From NCBI GenBank assembly GCA_963800475.1, contig CAWDAZ010000001.1:62001-126000 (forward strand): DNA of 64,000 nt, in the 5' to 3' direction. Origin of the DNA: Palsa-465 sp963800475 (GTDB lineage Bacteria > Actinomycetota > Thermoleophilia > Solirubrobacterales > Solirubrobacteraceae). The notes under the pieces were generated by a model, which saw nothing but the letters and a program-made list of their open reading frames with translations, was not told the DNA's origin and did not search any database. Below are positions 25,356 through 34,931 of the stretch, one piece after another; the stretch's first letter is position 1, and each line of letters starts with the position of its first letter. A program made the position numbers and the translations under genes.

Positions 25356-28300
25356 TCAGTAGCTTGCCACGCTCGTGCCGGCGCCCCGCAGAACCCGCAC
25401 CCGCGCGACGTCGCTGAGCGCCGAGATGTTCCCGGCCGCGTCGATCGCGCGGATCGCGAAGTAGGTCGTGCCCGCGGGTGGCGCGGGCACCACAACCGTC
25501 TGCCTGATCCCCGCGCGTGCCGGACGCGGAACGGCGCGCACGATCCGTGCGCGCCAGAAGCCGGCATCGGTGATCGGCGCGCGAGCGGTCCGGAGTTCGT
25601 AGCGCGCGGCCCTGCCCAGCTGGTAGTCGCCGCCGGGGGCTGTCCAGATCAGCGTCAACCGACGCCCGCGGCCCGAGCCAACATGGAGGTCGAGGATCGC
25701 CTCGGGGCGGAGCGTGTCGAGCCCGTACAGCCCCGTGTTGAGCTGATCGTGGCGGTAGTGGGTCCACGCACCATCAACGCGCGGCGCCCCGCCGACCCGC
25801 CACACGAACAGGTACCCCTCGCGCGTTCCGTAAGCCAGACGCTGACGGCGATTCATCAACGGGTCACCGACAACGCCGGTGAACGACGGCCACTGGCCGG
25901 TGTACTTGGGAAAGCCCGGCGCCTCGGCGTCGTCCGAGGCAAACGCGTGGATCCAGTACGAGTCGTTGGACTCGATCACCTGGCGGCCGCCACCCCCGAG
26001 GCCAGCCGCGAGCGGGGCGGTGAAGAACGGGAAGCCGTCCTGGCGGCGCGGGAAGCCGGCGGCCACCGACCCGGTGGTGGGGTTCCAGGCCTCCTCATAG
26101 GTCTGGGGCAGCGCTGCCGGGGCGGGGGAGTTCAGGCCGGCTGTGATCGAGGCCGCCCCCGTGGTCGACTGCAGATACTGCGGCGTCCCGCCGCCGGTCA
26201 GATCGCCGAGCGCGCCCTGGCCGGTGAGCGTCACGGTGAGCGGGTCGCCAGGACGGTAGGGCGCCAGCGGCGCGCAGGCGGCGCCGGTGCAGGCGGGGCT
26301 CATCGTCTCCAGCACCGAGCCGTCGCCGTTCAGGGCCTCGACCGGGCCGCTGATCCCGCTCGTGAAGATCCGCAGCCGGCCGCCGACGGGGCCGAACACC
26401 GGCGCGCTCGTGCCCTCCCCGACGAAGTCGATCGACTGGTCGTAGCACCGCGACAGGGTCGGCAGCGCGACCGGCCAGTTCGGGAGGTACGGGCCGCCCC
26501 GGTGGCGGTTGCCGTCGGGCCAGATCCCATACAGGAACGCCTGGCTGCCGCGGTTGCACTCGAAGCTCGACACGTACACCTGCGGGCGCCCCGTCCCCAG
26601 CACGTCGGCCACCCCGACCGGGTACATCAGCTTCGAGTCTCGGATGTAGCCCTGCGGCGTGATCCCGAAGCGTGAGTAGTCGGCCGGCGGCAGCCTCACC
26701 TCGACGGGCCAGCCCGGCACCGGCCGGCCGTCGGGCCGGAATGCGTACACCTGACCGTCGTACGCGCTCATCAGGATGTCGAGCCGGCCGTTGCCCTCCA
26801 GATCGGCCAGCACCGGCGGCGACCAGTTGCCGCGCGACGGCAGGCGTCCGTGCGGAGTCGGGGCCTGTGGCGTCGGCACAGGCAGCGACCAGTAGCGCGG
26901 ATCCGAGTGCTGGGGGAAGCCCCGCAGCCGGCGACCGTTCGCGTCCCACACATACACGTCCGCGTTCGCGCTCGTCGCGACGATCTCGAGGCGTCCGTCT
27001 CCGAACAGGTCGCCGACCGCGACTCCGCTCAGCGGCTCGTGCACGTTGCGCAGCAACGGATCGCGGTACGCGCGCGCCAGGTAGTTCTCCGGGTTGCGCG
27101 GGTCGATCTGGCGCTCGAGGTCGCTCCGCACCGGGAAGCCGGGGACCTCGCCCCCGCCGGGCCGCAGCGCGTACACGGCCCCGTCGGTCGTGGCGAACAC
27201 GAGGTCGAGCTGGTGGCGGCCCTCGAGGTCCACGTAGGTGGGGGAGGCCGACAGCTCGCCGCCGAGGTTGAGCGGATAGCCGGGCAGCAGGTCGGGGTCG
27301 TGGCGCACCCCGATCGTGCGCCGGTCCTCGGCCTTCAGGCCGTTGCGGTCGCGGACCCGCAGGCGCAGCGTCACGGTGTACTGCTCGGGGCCGTTCGGCG
27401 GCAGCGTCGAGCCCGGCTGATGCTCATAGAACGAGCGTGGAATCTGAGACAGCCGGAACACGCCCAGCAGGCCCGCGCGCCCCCGCGACGTACCACCGGC
27501 GATCGTGTGAAAAGCGGCGTCCGACGGGTTCGCGCCGAGCGCCCACTCGAGCGTCCAGCTGACCTTGCCGCCCGAGCGCCACCGGCTGCGCGCGAACAGG
27601 CCCCGGATCGGCAGCGTGCGCTGTCGCGCCGGATCGACGTACTGGAACCAATGCGGGTAGCCGAGCTCGGCCGTCGGCGGAACCCGCCCCGACATGATCA
27701 GCCGCGTCGCCGCGCCGACGTCCGGGCGGCCGTAGCCGTACTGCGTCGACCAGTTGGTGTGGGTGGCGTTGGTGGCGCTGCCCGGGTTGCCCGGCCACTG
27801 GTGGGCGACGCCGGGGAACTGGAGCTGCGGGATCACCGGGCTCGCGGTGTCCATCAGGACCTGCTTGACCTCGTCGGGCGTCAGCCGAGCCGGAATGATG
27901 TGGCGGTCGCGGGCGTTCAGCGCGGCGGACTGGGTCATCGCCAGGATCGAGGCCATGAACGGGGTGGCGCCAGAGGTCGAGGTCTCCCCGCCCGAGAAGA
28001 TGTTGTGCGTGCCGTAGCTCGTGACGTTGCTCCGGGCGCGGAAGATCGCGGTGCCCGGCGGGCTCTGGTCCTCGGCGAGCGAGTTGCCCGGGATCGCGTG
28101 GTCGAACAGCATCCCGTCGGTGTGGTCCATCGAGTTGAAGTCGTTGGAATCGAGTGCCACCAGCACGCCGTGCCGGTTGGCGTAGTCGACGGCCTCACGC
28201 GAGAAGCTCGAGTAGCTGTACTCGACCACGACGGAGCTGATCGCGGTGGCGCCCAGGTCGGTGGCGTACAGGATCGCCTCGGCCCACTTGTCGGTTCGTC

Positions 28301-29306
28301 CCACCGCCTCGGCGCCCTGCTTGATCGGGACGACTCGACAGTCGCGGCATACGCCGACGCCGGCGTAGTCGTTGTTGGCCACGCCGCCGACGAGTGAGAT
28401 CAGGCCCGGCGCGTGGCTGTAGTCGGGCTCGTCGGTCTGGGGGTCGTTGGTGTTGCGGTCGAAGTTCCAGCCGCTGACGTCGTTGGGGTAGCCGTTGCGA
28501 TCGTTGTCGAAGCGACCGCCCGGAGGGCAGGCCCTGAGGAGGCCGCGCACGATCCGGCAGTGGCCGAACACCGCGATCAGGTCCTCGGGGGACAGATACG
28601 GCGTCTTGCGCCCGGCGACGTCCACCGCGTCGATGTACGCGTGGCGGCCGCCCGCCACGCAGCCCCATGTGACTCCCTCGGACTGGTGGACGAACGGCGC
28701 GACGCCCGGCGGACAGGGCGGGTTGACCCGCGGGTCGCGGGCGTAGTCGCGGAGATCGAAGTGGCCGTCGTGATTGGCGTCGTAGCGACCGGCCGAGCGG
28801 CCGTTCGCGTACTCGGGATACGGCAGTTCGCCCCTGTTCAGGTAGATGTTGTCGAGCGCGTCCTTGATCCCGTCGTTGCGGTAGTTGACGCCGCCCTCGA
28901 TGTAGGCGATCAGCACGTCGGGGCGGCCGATGTTGCCCTGCGCCCAGGCGCCGGTCATGTCCACTCCCGCGGCGCGCTGGGGATCGGTCGCCTTGAGCGC
29001 CCAGCACGGCAACCCTCCGTCGGGATGGGGTTGGTCGGGAACCGTGCCGCCCGGTGCGAGGCACGTGTTACCGGTGAGCCGCCCGAACAGGTCCCACTGC
29101 TCGTTGTCGGTGCAGCCCGTGATCGGATCCTGCCGCTCGCAGCCCGCAAAGCCCGGATCGTTGGGCATCGCCAGCGACGTGGACCGCGCCTGCTGCGGCG
29201 CCGGCGAGGCCGCCCAGCTCGGGATCGCGACGAACAGCGCACCGGCCACGGCGGCCACCGCAATGAGAGCGACCATCGATACGGGCGGGCGCCGGGGGTT
29301 CGGCAC
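25356..29306 (-). CDS. Secreted subtilase-like (S8) protein with C-terminal FG-GAP/propeller domain; catalytic Asp replaced
   Basis: 1316 residues, GTG start with a signal peptide (V-A-L-I-A-V-A-A-V-A-G-A-L-F-V-A). The S8 fold is recognisable around residues 115-480: D-V-S-G-W-N-F with N-G-Y-P-N-D before it, His H298 in S-H-A-P-G, oxyanion N388 and S445 in T-S-G-A-T-P. At the position of the catalytic Asp (strand V-L-I-A-Y-I-x-G-G-V) there is Glu, E137. EF-hand-like D-A-N-H-D-G-H-F-D occurs at 176-184. Residues from about 700 to 1180 are FG-GAP/propeller-like (repeated L-A-D-L-E-G-N-G-R-L-D, V-Y-A-F-R-P-D-G). The C-terminus is an Ig/Fn3-like module (T-Y-F-A-I-R-A-I-D-A-A-G-N). Activity is uncertain because of the Asp-to-Glu change. 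Confidence 0.82.
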   Translation of the reverse strand: MPNPRRPPVSMVALIAVAAVAGALFVAIPSWAASPAPQQARSTSLAMPNDPGFAGCERQDPITGCTDNEQWDLFGRLTGNTCLAPGGTVPDQPHPDGGLPCWALKATDPQRAAGVDMTGAWAQGNIGRPDVLIAYIEGGVNYRNDGIKDALDNIYLNRGELPYPEYANGRSAGRYDANHDGHFDLRDYARDPRVNPPCPPGVAPFVHQSEGVTWGCVAGGRHAYIDAVDVAGRKTPYLSPEDLIAVFGHCRIVRGLLRACPPGGRFDNDRNGYPNDVSGWNFDRNTNDPQTDEPDYSHAPGLISLVGGVANNDYAGVGVCRDCRVVPIKQGAEAVGRTDKWAEAILYATDLGATAISSVVVEYSYSSFSREAVDYANRHGVLVALDSNDFNSMDHTDGMLFDHAIPGNSLAEDQSPPGTAIFRARSNVTSYGTHNIFSGGETSTSGATPFMASILAMTQSAALNARDRHIIPARLTPDEVKQVLMDTASPVIPQLQFPGVAHQWPGNPGSATNATHTNWSTQYGYGRPDVGAATRLIMSGRVPPTAELGYPHWFQYVDPARQRTLPIRGLFARSRWRSGGKVSWTLEWALGANPSDAAFHTIAGGTSRGRAGLLGVFRLSQIPRSFYEHQPGSTLPPNGPEQYTVTLRLRVRDRNGLKAEDRRTIGVRHDPDLLPGYPLNLGGELSASPTYVDLEGRHQLDLVFATTDGAVYALRPGGGEVPGFPVRSDLERQIDPRNPENYLARAYRDPLLRNVHEPLSGVAVGDLFGDGRLEIVATSANADVYVWDANGRRLRGFPQHSDPRYWSLPVPTPQAPTPHGRLPSRGNWSPPVLADLEGNGRLDILMSAYDGQVYAFRPDGRPVPGWPVEVRLPPADYSRFGITPQGYIRDSKLMYPVGVADVLGTGRPQVYVSSFECNRGSQAFLYGIWPDGNRHRGGPYLPNWPVALPTLSRCYDQSIDFVGEGTSAPVFGPVGGRLRIFTSGISGPVEALNGDGSVLETMSPACTGAACAPLAPYRPGDPLTVTLTGQGALGDLTGGGTPQYLQSTTGAASITAGLNSPAPAALPQTYEEAWNPTTGSVAAGFPRRQDGFPFFTAPLAAGLGGGGRQVIESNDSYWIHAFASDDAEAPGFPKYTGQWPSFTGVVGDPLMNRRQRLAYGTREGYLFVWRVGGAPRVDGAWTHYRHDQLNTGLYGLDTLRPEAILDLHVGSGRGRRLTLIWTAPGGDYQLGRAARYELRTARAPITDAGFWRARIVRAVPRPARAGIRQTVVVPAPPAGTTYFAIRAIDAAGNISALSDVARVRVLRGAGTSVASY

Positions 29307-29328
29307 TGGCGCAGCCTATGCCCGCGCG

Positions 29329-29341
29329 TGCCCCCGGGGCA
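29329..29341. promoter_or_regulatory. Perfect 13-bp inverted repeat in a divergent promoter region
   Basis: TGCCCC-C-GGGGCA sits midway in the 81-bp gap between the S8-like gene (leftward) and the ceramidase-like gene (rightward). Position and symmetry fit an operator shared by both, but a chance GC palindrome cannot be excluded. Confidence 0.3.
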
Positions 29342-29387
29342 ACCGCAGCGCCACAACGCAATACCATGCGTCACGACGCGAGGCTGA

Positions 29388-31397
29388 ATGACGATCGCGC
29401 TGAAATCCGCTCTCGCTGCTGCCGCGATGCTGCTCACGCCCGCGGGCGGCTTTCACGGGCACTACGTTCACGGCCCGGCGGCGCCGTTCCGCGTCGGTGC
29501 GGCAGTTGCGAGCTTCACGCCGCCGGCGTTCGGCCACGTATCCGGGGGCGATCCCGCCAACTGTGCGCATCCGCCGCAGTACAACGGACCCCGGCCGTTC
29601 GCGTTCGCGGAGCCGTACATCGATGCTCACCACGACGGTCACTACGACCTCGGCGATCCGTTCATCGACTGCAACCACAACGGGCGCTGGGACGGCAATC
29701 TGCTCGGCGGCGGCGCGAACACTCCGCGCTACTTCGATCACGTCGCCGATCCCGTCACCGCGAGGGCGATGGTGGTGTCCAACGGCCAGGAGACGATGGC
29801 CGTCGAGGTGGTCGACCAGGAAGGTCTGTTCAACGTCTACCAGCAGCGGATCCGGGCCAGGGTCCGGGCCGACGGCTATCGGCTGAGCAACATCTTCATC
29901 TCCGCAACGCACGACGAGTCGGCCCCGGACAGCATGGGCCTGGGCGGGGTCTCGCAAACCACCTCCGGCGTCAACAACTATTGGGTCTCCTACCTGGTCA
30001 ACCAGAGCGCGCAGGCGATCGAACGGGCCTACCGGGCGCGGCGCCGGGCGACGATCCGCTACACCGAGGTCCTCGAACCGTCGAACGTCCGCCAGTGCTG
30101 GTCCTCGTACCCGTTCGTCGACGACCAGCGCATCCCCGTGCTGCAGGCTGTCGACGCCCGCGGTCGGACGGTCATCACGCTCGCCAGCGTCAGCCAGCAC
30201 GCGGAGACGCTCGGCTTCAACGGCGGCACGCCGGCCCTGAACGCTCAGAACGTCTGGGTCTCCTCGGACTGGATCAACTTCTTCCGCAACTCCCTCCAGC
30301 AGCAGCTGGGCGGGATCGCGATCGAGATGGCCGGCTCCGTGGGGTCGGTCGAGAGCCCCGAGGTGTATCCGTGGCCGATCTCACGCACTCCTCAGCAGTA
30401 CATCGACGCCAGCCATCCGGCCGGCTGCCGCACGCTGTTCAGCACGCGCCGTGGGGCCGACACCGCCGGGGCATTCCACGTCCCCCTCGGCTACACGGGC
30501 GAGACCAAGGCCTTCGGCACCGGCATCGCCGCCCCGATCATCGGGGCGCTCAGGAGCGGTCAGTACCACAACTCGCAGACCAACACGATCTGGGGCGCGC
30601 GCGCCAACATCTGCGTCAAGCTCCAGAACGCGCTGTTCGTGTTCGGCGCAGCGTTGGGCGTGTTCGCCCAACGGCCCGGCTACAACGCGAACTGCACCGT
30701 CGCCTCGCCCGTCGCCCCCAATGGCACCACCTCGGGACAGTCGCTGCGTTCACAGGTGGCCGCATTCCAGATCGGCGACGGCGAGTTCATCTCGGTTCCG
30801 GGCGAGGTGTTCCCGTTCACCTACCTGCGCGGATTCCTCGGCTCGCAGGACATGCCCAACCCGAACGCGTCGCTGCCGCCGTGGCTGCTCCCCCACATGC
30901 AATCGCCGTTCCGCTTCGTCGACGGACTCGGCGAGGACATGCTCGGCTACATCTTCCCCGCCGGCAATGCCGTCGGGATTCCGACGGCGAGCAACCTCAA
31001 CCCCTCCTCGGACGACCGCTTCGGCTGCCACCACTCCGACGACTCCGAATCGACCTCGGCCCAGGCCGCCAACATCATCGGCAACGCGCTCGTCGGGCTG
31101 CTCGATCGCCGCGGCGGACCGCCCGAGCGGATCGTTCGCGGCCGCTACATCCTGCCGTCCGGTCGACGCTCGCGCGACCCGCTGGGCGGCCCGGAGATCA
31201 AGTGCACGAGCGACACGACCTTCCAGTACGCGGGTCGCGCGGTCGGCGTCCAACTCGCCGGCGGGCGCGTCGCGCACCCGGCGCTGTGGATGTCGCTCAG
31301 CGGCCTGCCGCAGCGCACCCCGGACCGCGACACGCGTGGCTACTTCGACGCCCGGGGGCGTCGCGTGTGGCTCGACGTGTTCCCGCCGATGCACTGA
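29388..31397 (+). CDS. Secreted neutral/alkaline ceramidase-like protein
   Basis: 669 residues with a signal peptide (A-L-A-A-A-A-M-L-L-T-P-A-G-G). After it, R-V-G-A-A-V-A-S-F-T-P-P resembles the start of the neutral ceramidase fold (R-x-G-x-G-x-x-D-x-T-P). I-S-A-T-H-D-E-S-A-P-D at about 174-184 aligns with the zinc-binding T-H-x-H-S-G-P region, but the second His is replaced by Glu; V-S-Q-H-A-E-T-L-G could supply another ligand. Near residue 80 there are EF-hand-like loops (D-A-H-H-D-G-H-Y-D, D-C-N-H-N-G-R-W-D). Neutral ceramidases hydrolyse ceramide N-acyl bonds outside the cell. The resemblance is moderate, so another amide hydrolase is possible. Confidence 0.6.
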   Translation: MTIALKSALAAAAMLLTPAGGFHGHYVHGPAAPFRVGAAVASFTPPAFGHVSGGDPANCAHPPQYNGPRPFAFAEPYIDAHHDGHYDLGDPFIDCNHNGRWDGNLLGGGANTPRYFDHVADPVTARAMVVSNGQETMAVEVVDQEGLFNVYQQRIRARVRADGYRLSNIFISATHDESAPDSMGLGGVSQTTSGVNNYWVSYLVNQSAQAIERAYRARRRATIRYTEVLEPSNVRQCWSSYPFVDDQRIPVLQAVDARGRTVITLASVSQHAETLGFNGGTPALNAQNVWVSSDWINFFRNSLQQQLGGIAIEMAGSVGSVESPEVYPWPISRTPQQYIDASHPAGCRTLFSTRRGADTAGAFHVPLGYTGETKAFGTGIAAPIIGALRSGQYHNSQTNTIWGARANICVKLQNALFVFGAALGVFAQRPGYNANCTVASPVAPNGTTSGQSLRSQVAAFQIGDGEFISVPGEVFPFTYLRGFLGSQDMPNPNASLPPWLLPHMQSPFRFVDGLGEDMLGYIFPAGNAVGIPTASNLNPSSDDRFGCHHSDDSESTSAQAANIIGNALVGLLDRRGGPPERIVRGRYILPSGRRSRDPLGGPEIKCTSDTTFQYAGRAVGVQLAGGRVAHPALWMSLSGLPQRTPDRDTRGYFDARGRRVWLDVFPPMH

Positions 31398-31447
31398 GCG
31401 CGGTTGCTTGGCGGAGGTTCAGTGAGGTCTGAGAAGATCCACTTGTA

Positions 31448-33253
31448 GTGAGAAAAGGGGGCAGGCTTCATATCGCCGTACCGGTTGCGGTCGCGCTGAT
31501 CGCGGCGGCACTCTGCGCCGCGTCGGCACTCGGTAGCGGCCATCCGGATGCGCGAGCCGCCGCCCACCCGCGCAGCACGGGCGCGGTGCGGCCGCGTAAG
31601 CCGTCGCGGTGTGCGGCGAGCATCGCTGCCAGGACCGGAAGAGCCAGCGCCATCACGGAGACTTCGGCGACGGTGGCGGGGATCGTCATTCACAGCGTGC
31701 GGGCCAGATATCACTTCGAGTTCGGCGCGACGCGCGCGTACGGGAAAAGGACGCGTGAGACGCTCATCCCCGGGCGACGCAAGCGCGTCGCCGTGTCTGC
31801 GCAGGTCTCCAAACTGGCCCCCGGCACCAGCTACCACTACCGGCTCGTGGCGGACGGCGACCGGAGGTGCGGGCCGGCCGACGGCGCAGACCGCACGTTC
31901 GAGACGGCGCCGCTCCCCGTTCCGCCGACCGCGCAGACCGGGCCGGCGAGCGATGTCGGTCAGACGACGGGCACGGTCACCGGCACCGTGAACCCCGAGG
32001 GGCGGCCGACGCGCTACTACTTCAGCTACGGCCCGACGAACGCGTACGGGGCCCAGACGCCGCTGCAGCGGGCCGGTTCGGGCAAGGCCCCCACGACCGT
32101 GACGCGCGCGCTCGCCGGGCTGAGCGCATTGACGACCTACCACTACAGGCTCGTCGCGACCAGCAGCGGCGGCCTCACGTACGGAGCCGATGGGACGTTC
32201 GCCACGAGCGCCTACTACCAGAACCCCGTGTACGCGGCCGCTCCGATGCCGGACCCGTTCGTGCTGGACAACGGAGACGAGCACTCCGACTACTGGGCCT
32301 TCGGTACCGGCAACCTGTTCCCGATGCTGCATTCCACCGATCTGATCCATTGGACCGCGGAGGGGACGGCGATCACCGCACGCCCATCGTGGGTGACGAC
32401 TTCCGGGGACTGGCACCCGTGGGCTCCGAGTGTGGTCAGCGCCGCGGAGCCATGCCCCGGCTCGACATCGAGCGGCTGTTACATCATGTACTACGTCGGC
32501 GTCAGCGCCTCCCTGAACACCGATTGCATCGGGGTCGCGACCTCCCCGACGCCGGGCGGTCCCTATCACGACCAGGGTCCGCTCGGGCTTTCGGGAACCG
32601 CGGGCGACACCGGCCCCACGGCGACCCTCTCCGGCACGCCGATCGGGTGCGGTGATGCCGGCGGCAAGGGCAACATCGATCCGTCGCCGTTCGTCGACTC
32701 CTCGGGCCAGGCGTACCTGTACGTATCAACCAATCAGTCCTGCAGCGGCGGCTCGTGCGTGGCACAGCCGACGATTGCGGCGATCCCGCTGGCCTCGGAC
32801 TTCCTCGAGGCATCCGGTACGCGCGTGCCGCTGTTGGCTGGGACGGCCGCCGGCTGGGAGGCGTCCGGCACCCAGGTTCCGCGCGTCGAGGGCCCGTTCA
32901 TGGCGTTGCACGATGGCACCTACTACCTGTTCTACTCGGGCGGGAACTGGCAGGCGGCCTACGGCATGGGCTACGCCACCGGCACGAGCCCGACAGGTCC
33001 GTTCACGAAATCGACGGCCAACCCGATCCTCGCGCAGAACTCGACCGTGCTCAGCCCCGGTGGAGGCGATCAGCTCGTGACCGGACCCCATGGCGGTCTG
33101 TGGATGCTCTACGCCGCGCGTGCCTCGAGCTACACGGCGCCGCGAACGCTGCGGCTGGACAGCTTCGCCTGGCGACCCGCCGCATCGGCGGGCGCACCGG
33201 ATGCCCCTGTGATCAGTGGCCCGACGTCGACCCCGCAGGCGACCGAGCCCTAG
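31448..33253 (+). CDS. Secreted GH43-like glycosidase with two Fn3-like domains
   Basis: 601 residues from GTG 31448, with a signal peptide (V-P-V-A-V-A-L-I-A-A-A-L-C-A-A). Two Fn3-like modules (about 65-152 and 165-255) end in the repeated S-Y-H-Y-R-L-V-A / T-Y-H-Y-R-L-V-A strand. The catalytic part (258-590) is a five-bladed GH43/62-type propeller: P-M-P-D-P-F-V with D269, N-I-D-P-S-P-F with D411 and R-V-E-G-P-F-M with E481, matching the Asp/Asp/Glu triad. Likely an exo- or endo-acting arabinosidase/xylosidase type. Follows the ceramidase-like gene by 50 nt and precedes the GH30-like gene by 25 nt, so the three may share a transcript. Confidence 0.83.
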   Translation: MRKGGRLHIAVPVAVALIAAALCAASALGSGHPDARAAAHPRSTGAVRPRKPSRCAASIAARTGRASAITETSATVAGIVIHSVRARYHFEFGATRAYGKRTRETLIPGRRKRVAVSAQVSKLAPGTSYHYRLVADGDRRCGPADGADRTFETAPLPVPPTAQTGPASDVGQTTGTVTGTVNPEGRPTRYYFSYGPTNAYGAQTPLQRAGSGKAPTTVTRALAGLSALTTYHYRLVATSSGGLTYGADGTFATSAYYQNPVYAAAPMPDPFVLDNGDEHSDYWAFGTGNLFPMLHSTDLIHWTAEGTAITARPSWVTTSGDWHPWAPSVVSAAEPCPGSTSSGCYIMYYVGVSASLNTDCIGVATSPTPGGPYHDQGPLGLSGTAGDTGPTATLSGTPIGCGDAGGKGNIDPSPFVDSSGQAYLYVSTNQSCSGGSCVAQPTIAAIPLASDFLEASGTRVPLLAGTAAGWEASGTQVPRVEGPFMALHDGTYYLFYSGGNWQAAYGMGYATGTSPTGPFTKSTANPILAQNSTVLSPGGGDQLVTGPHGGLWMLYAARASSYTAPRTLRLDSFAWRPAASAGAPDAPVISGPTSTPQATEP

Positions 33254-33278
33254 CGGGTCGGTGCTTGCCGGCCGTGCG

Positions 33279-34907
33279 ATGATTTTTGTCTCAGGCAAGT
33301 CAGGGGAGAAGGGGCATCCGCTGGACTCCGAGGGCCTCAAGCGCGCGCTGGTCGACATATCTGTGTGGCTGGTACTCGCCGGCCTGCTGATTGCCGTCTC
33401 GCCATCGTCCGCCGGCGCACACCCGATCCGCCACCGGACCGCAAGAGCGCACCATCGGCGTGCGCGGAGACATCGCTCAACGCGTCGCCGGAACCACCCG
33501 CGGCCGCGGCAGTCGGACGCCGGCACCTCCGTCCAGGTTGTCCAGACGGACCCCGCCCTCTCGCAGTTGCTGGCGCCGCAGCCGAGCCTTTCGTTCTCGG
33601 CCGTGCAGCCACAGGGCGTGCCGGTGATCGGGATCAGCCCGCAGCTTCGCTACCAGACGTTCACGGGGCTCGGCGCCGCGATGACCGACAGCTCGGCGTG
33701 GCTGATGTTCGACCAGGTCTCGCCCGTCACGCGGCTCGCGCTGCTTCAGAACCTGTTCGGCTCGGCCGGCATTCACCTGAACTTCCTCAGGGTGCCGATG
33801 GCCGCTTCGGACTTCACGGTGAGCGCCCAGCCGTACAGCTACGACGACATGCCGGCCGGCCAGTCCGACCCGAGCCTGGCGAGCTTCTCGATCGCGCACG
33901 ACCTCGCATACATCATCCCCACGCTACGCCAGGTGCTCGCCGTCAACCCGGGCCTCGAGCTGCTCGCCAACCCCTGGAGCCCGCCGGCCTGGATGAAGGC
34001 CAACGACTCACTCGGCAACACGGGCGCGCAGGGAACGCTGCTGCCGTCGGCATACGCCCCGCTGGCGAGCTACTTCGTGAAGTTCCTTCAGGCATACGCG
34101 AGCTACGGAGTCCCGATTCAGGCGATCACGCCCCAGAACGAGCCGTCCTCCGGGCCAGGCGGAGTCGCGTACCCGGGGCTGACGCTGCCCGAGCCGAACG
34201 AGGAGCAGTTCATCGCTCAGAACCTGGCGCCGGCCCTGAGCGCCGCAGGGCTGCACACGAAGATCTACGGCAACGACCTGAGCTGGAACTCGACGGCCTA
34301 CGCCGGCGCGCTTGCCTCGGGGGTCGCGGCCCGCGACCTCGCGGGGATTGCGTGGCACTGCTACTTCGGCTCGCCGACCGCAATGAGCCAGCTTCATCAG
34401 AACGCGCCCGGCCTCGACCAGATCGTCAACGAGTGCTCGCCGGAGATCAGGTCGTTCGGGGCCCCCGAGTTCCTGATCTCATCGTTGCGCAACTGGGCGA
34501 GCCTGGTGACGGTGTGGAACGTCGCCCTGAATCCGCAGGGCGGACCCAAGGAGACTCCCAACGGCTGCCCGAGCTGTCAGGGAGTGGTCACGATCAACCA
34601 GGGTGCCCACAGCTTCAGCTTCGGCGCCGAGTACTACGAGATCGGACAGGTGAGCTCGTTCGTCCAGCCCGGCGCCACGCGGATCGACTCCCCGAACTTC
34701 GTGACGTACGGCGTGAACAGCTCCACCAACGTCGAGTCGATCACGGCCGGGCTCGACGACGTGGCGTTCCTGAACCCCGACGGGTCGGAGGTGCTGGTCA
34801 CCTACAACAACTCGACCCAGCCGATCTCGTTCGCCGTGCAATCGAGTGCGGGCTTTTTCACCTACACGAGTCCCGCGCAGGCGATGAGCACGTTCGTGTG
34901 GCGCTAG
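33279..34907 (+). CDS. Secreted GH30-family glycosidase (glucosylceramidase-like)
   Basis: 542 residues from ATG 33279; the frame opens at 33216, but that would overlap the previous gene. A membrane/signal helix (V-W-L-V-L-A-G-L-L-I-A-V) is followed by an unusually Arg/His-rich stretch of 30 residues. The GH30 barrel has F-T-G-L-G-A-A-M-T-D-S-S-A near its start (typical F-x-G-x-G-x-x-x-T-D), acid/base E288 in T-P-Q-N-E-P and nucleophile E385 in V-N-E-C-S. A C-terminal beta domain starts with Y-Y-E-I-G-Q-V-S-S-F-V. Family activities include glucosylceramidase, xylanase and 1,6-beta-glucanase; the subfamily cannot be fixed here. Confidence 0.87.
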   Translation: MIFVSGKSGEKGHPLDSEGLKRALVDISVWLVLAGLLIAVSPSSAGAHPIRHRTARAHHRRARRHRSTRRRNHPRPRQSDAGTSVQVVQTDPALSQLLAPQPSLSFSAVQPQGVPVIGISPQLRYQTFTGLGAAMTDSSAWLMFDQVSPVTRLALLQNLFGSAGIHLNFLRVPMAASDFTVSAQPYSYDDMPAGQSDPSLASFSIAHDLAYIIPTLRQVLAVNPGLELLANPWSPPAWMKANDSLGNTGAQGTLLPSAYAPLASYFVKFLQAYASYGVPIQAITPQNEPSSGPGGVAYPGLTLPEPNEEQFIAQNLAPALSAAGLHTKIYGNDLSWNSTAYAGALASGVAARDLAGIAWHCYFGSPTAMSQLHQNAPGLDQIVNECSPEIRSFGAPEFLISSLRNWASLVTVWNVALNPQGGPKETPNGCPSCQGVVTINQGAHSFSFGAEYYEIGQVSSFVQPGATRIDSPNFVTYGVNSSTNVESITAGLDDVAFLNPDGSEVLVTYNNSTQPISFAVQSSAGFFTYTSPAQAMSTFVWR

Positions 34908-34931
34908 CGCCCGCCTGCGACTCGGATTTCG

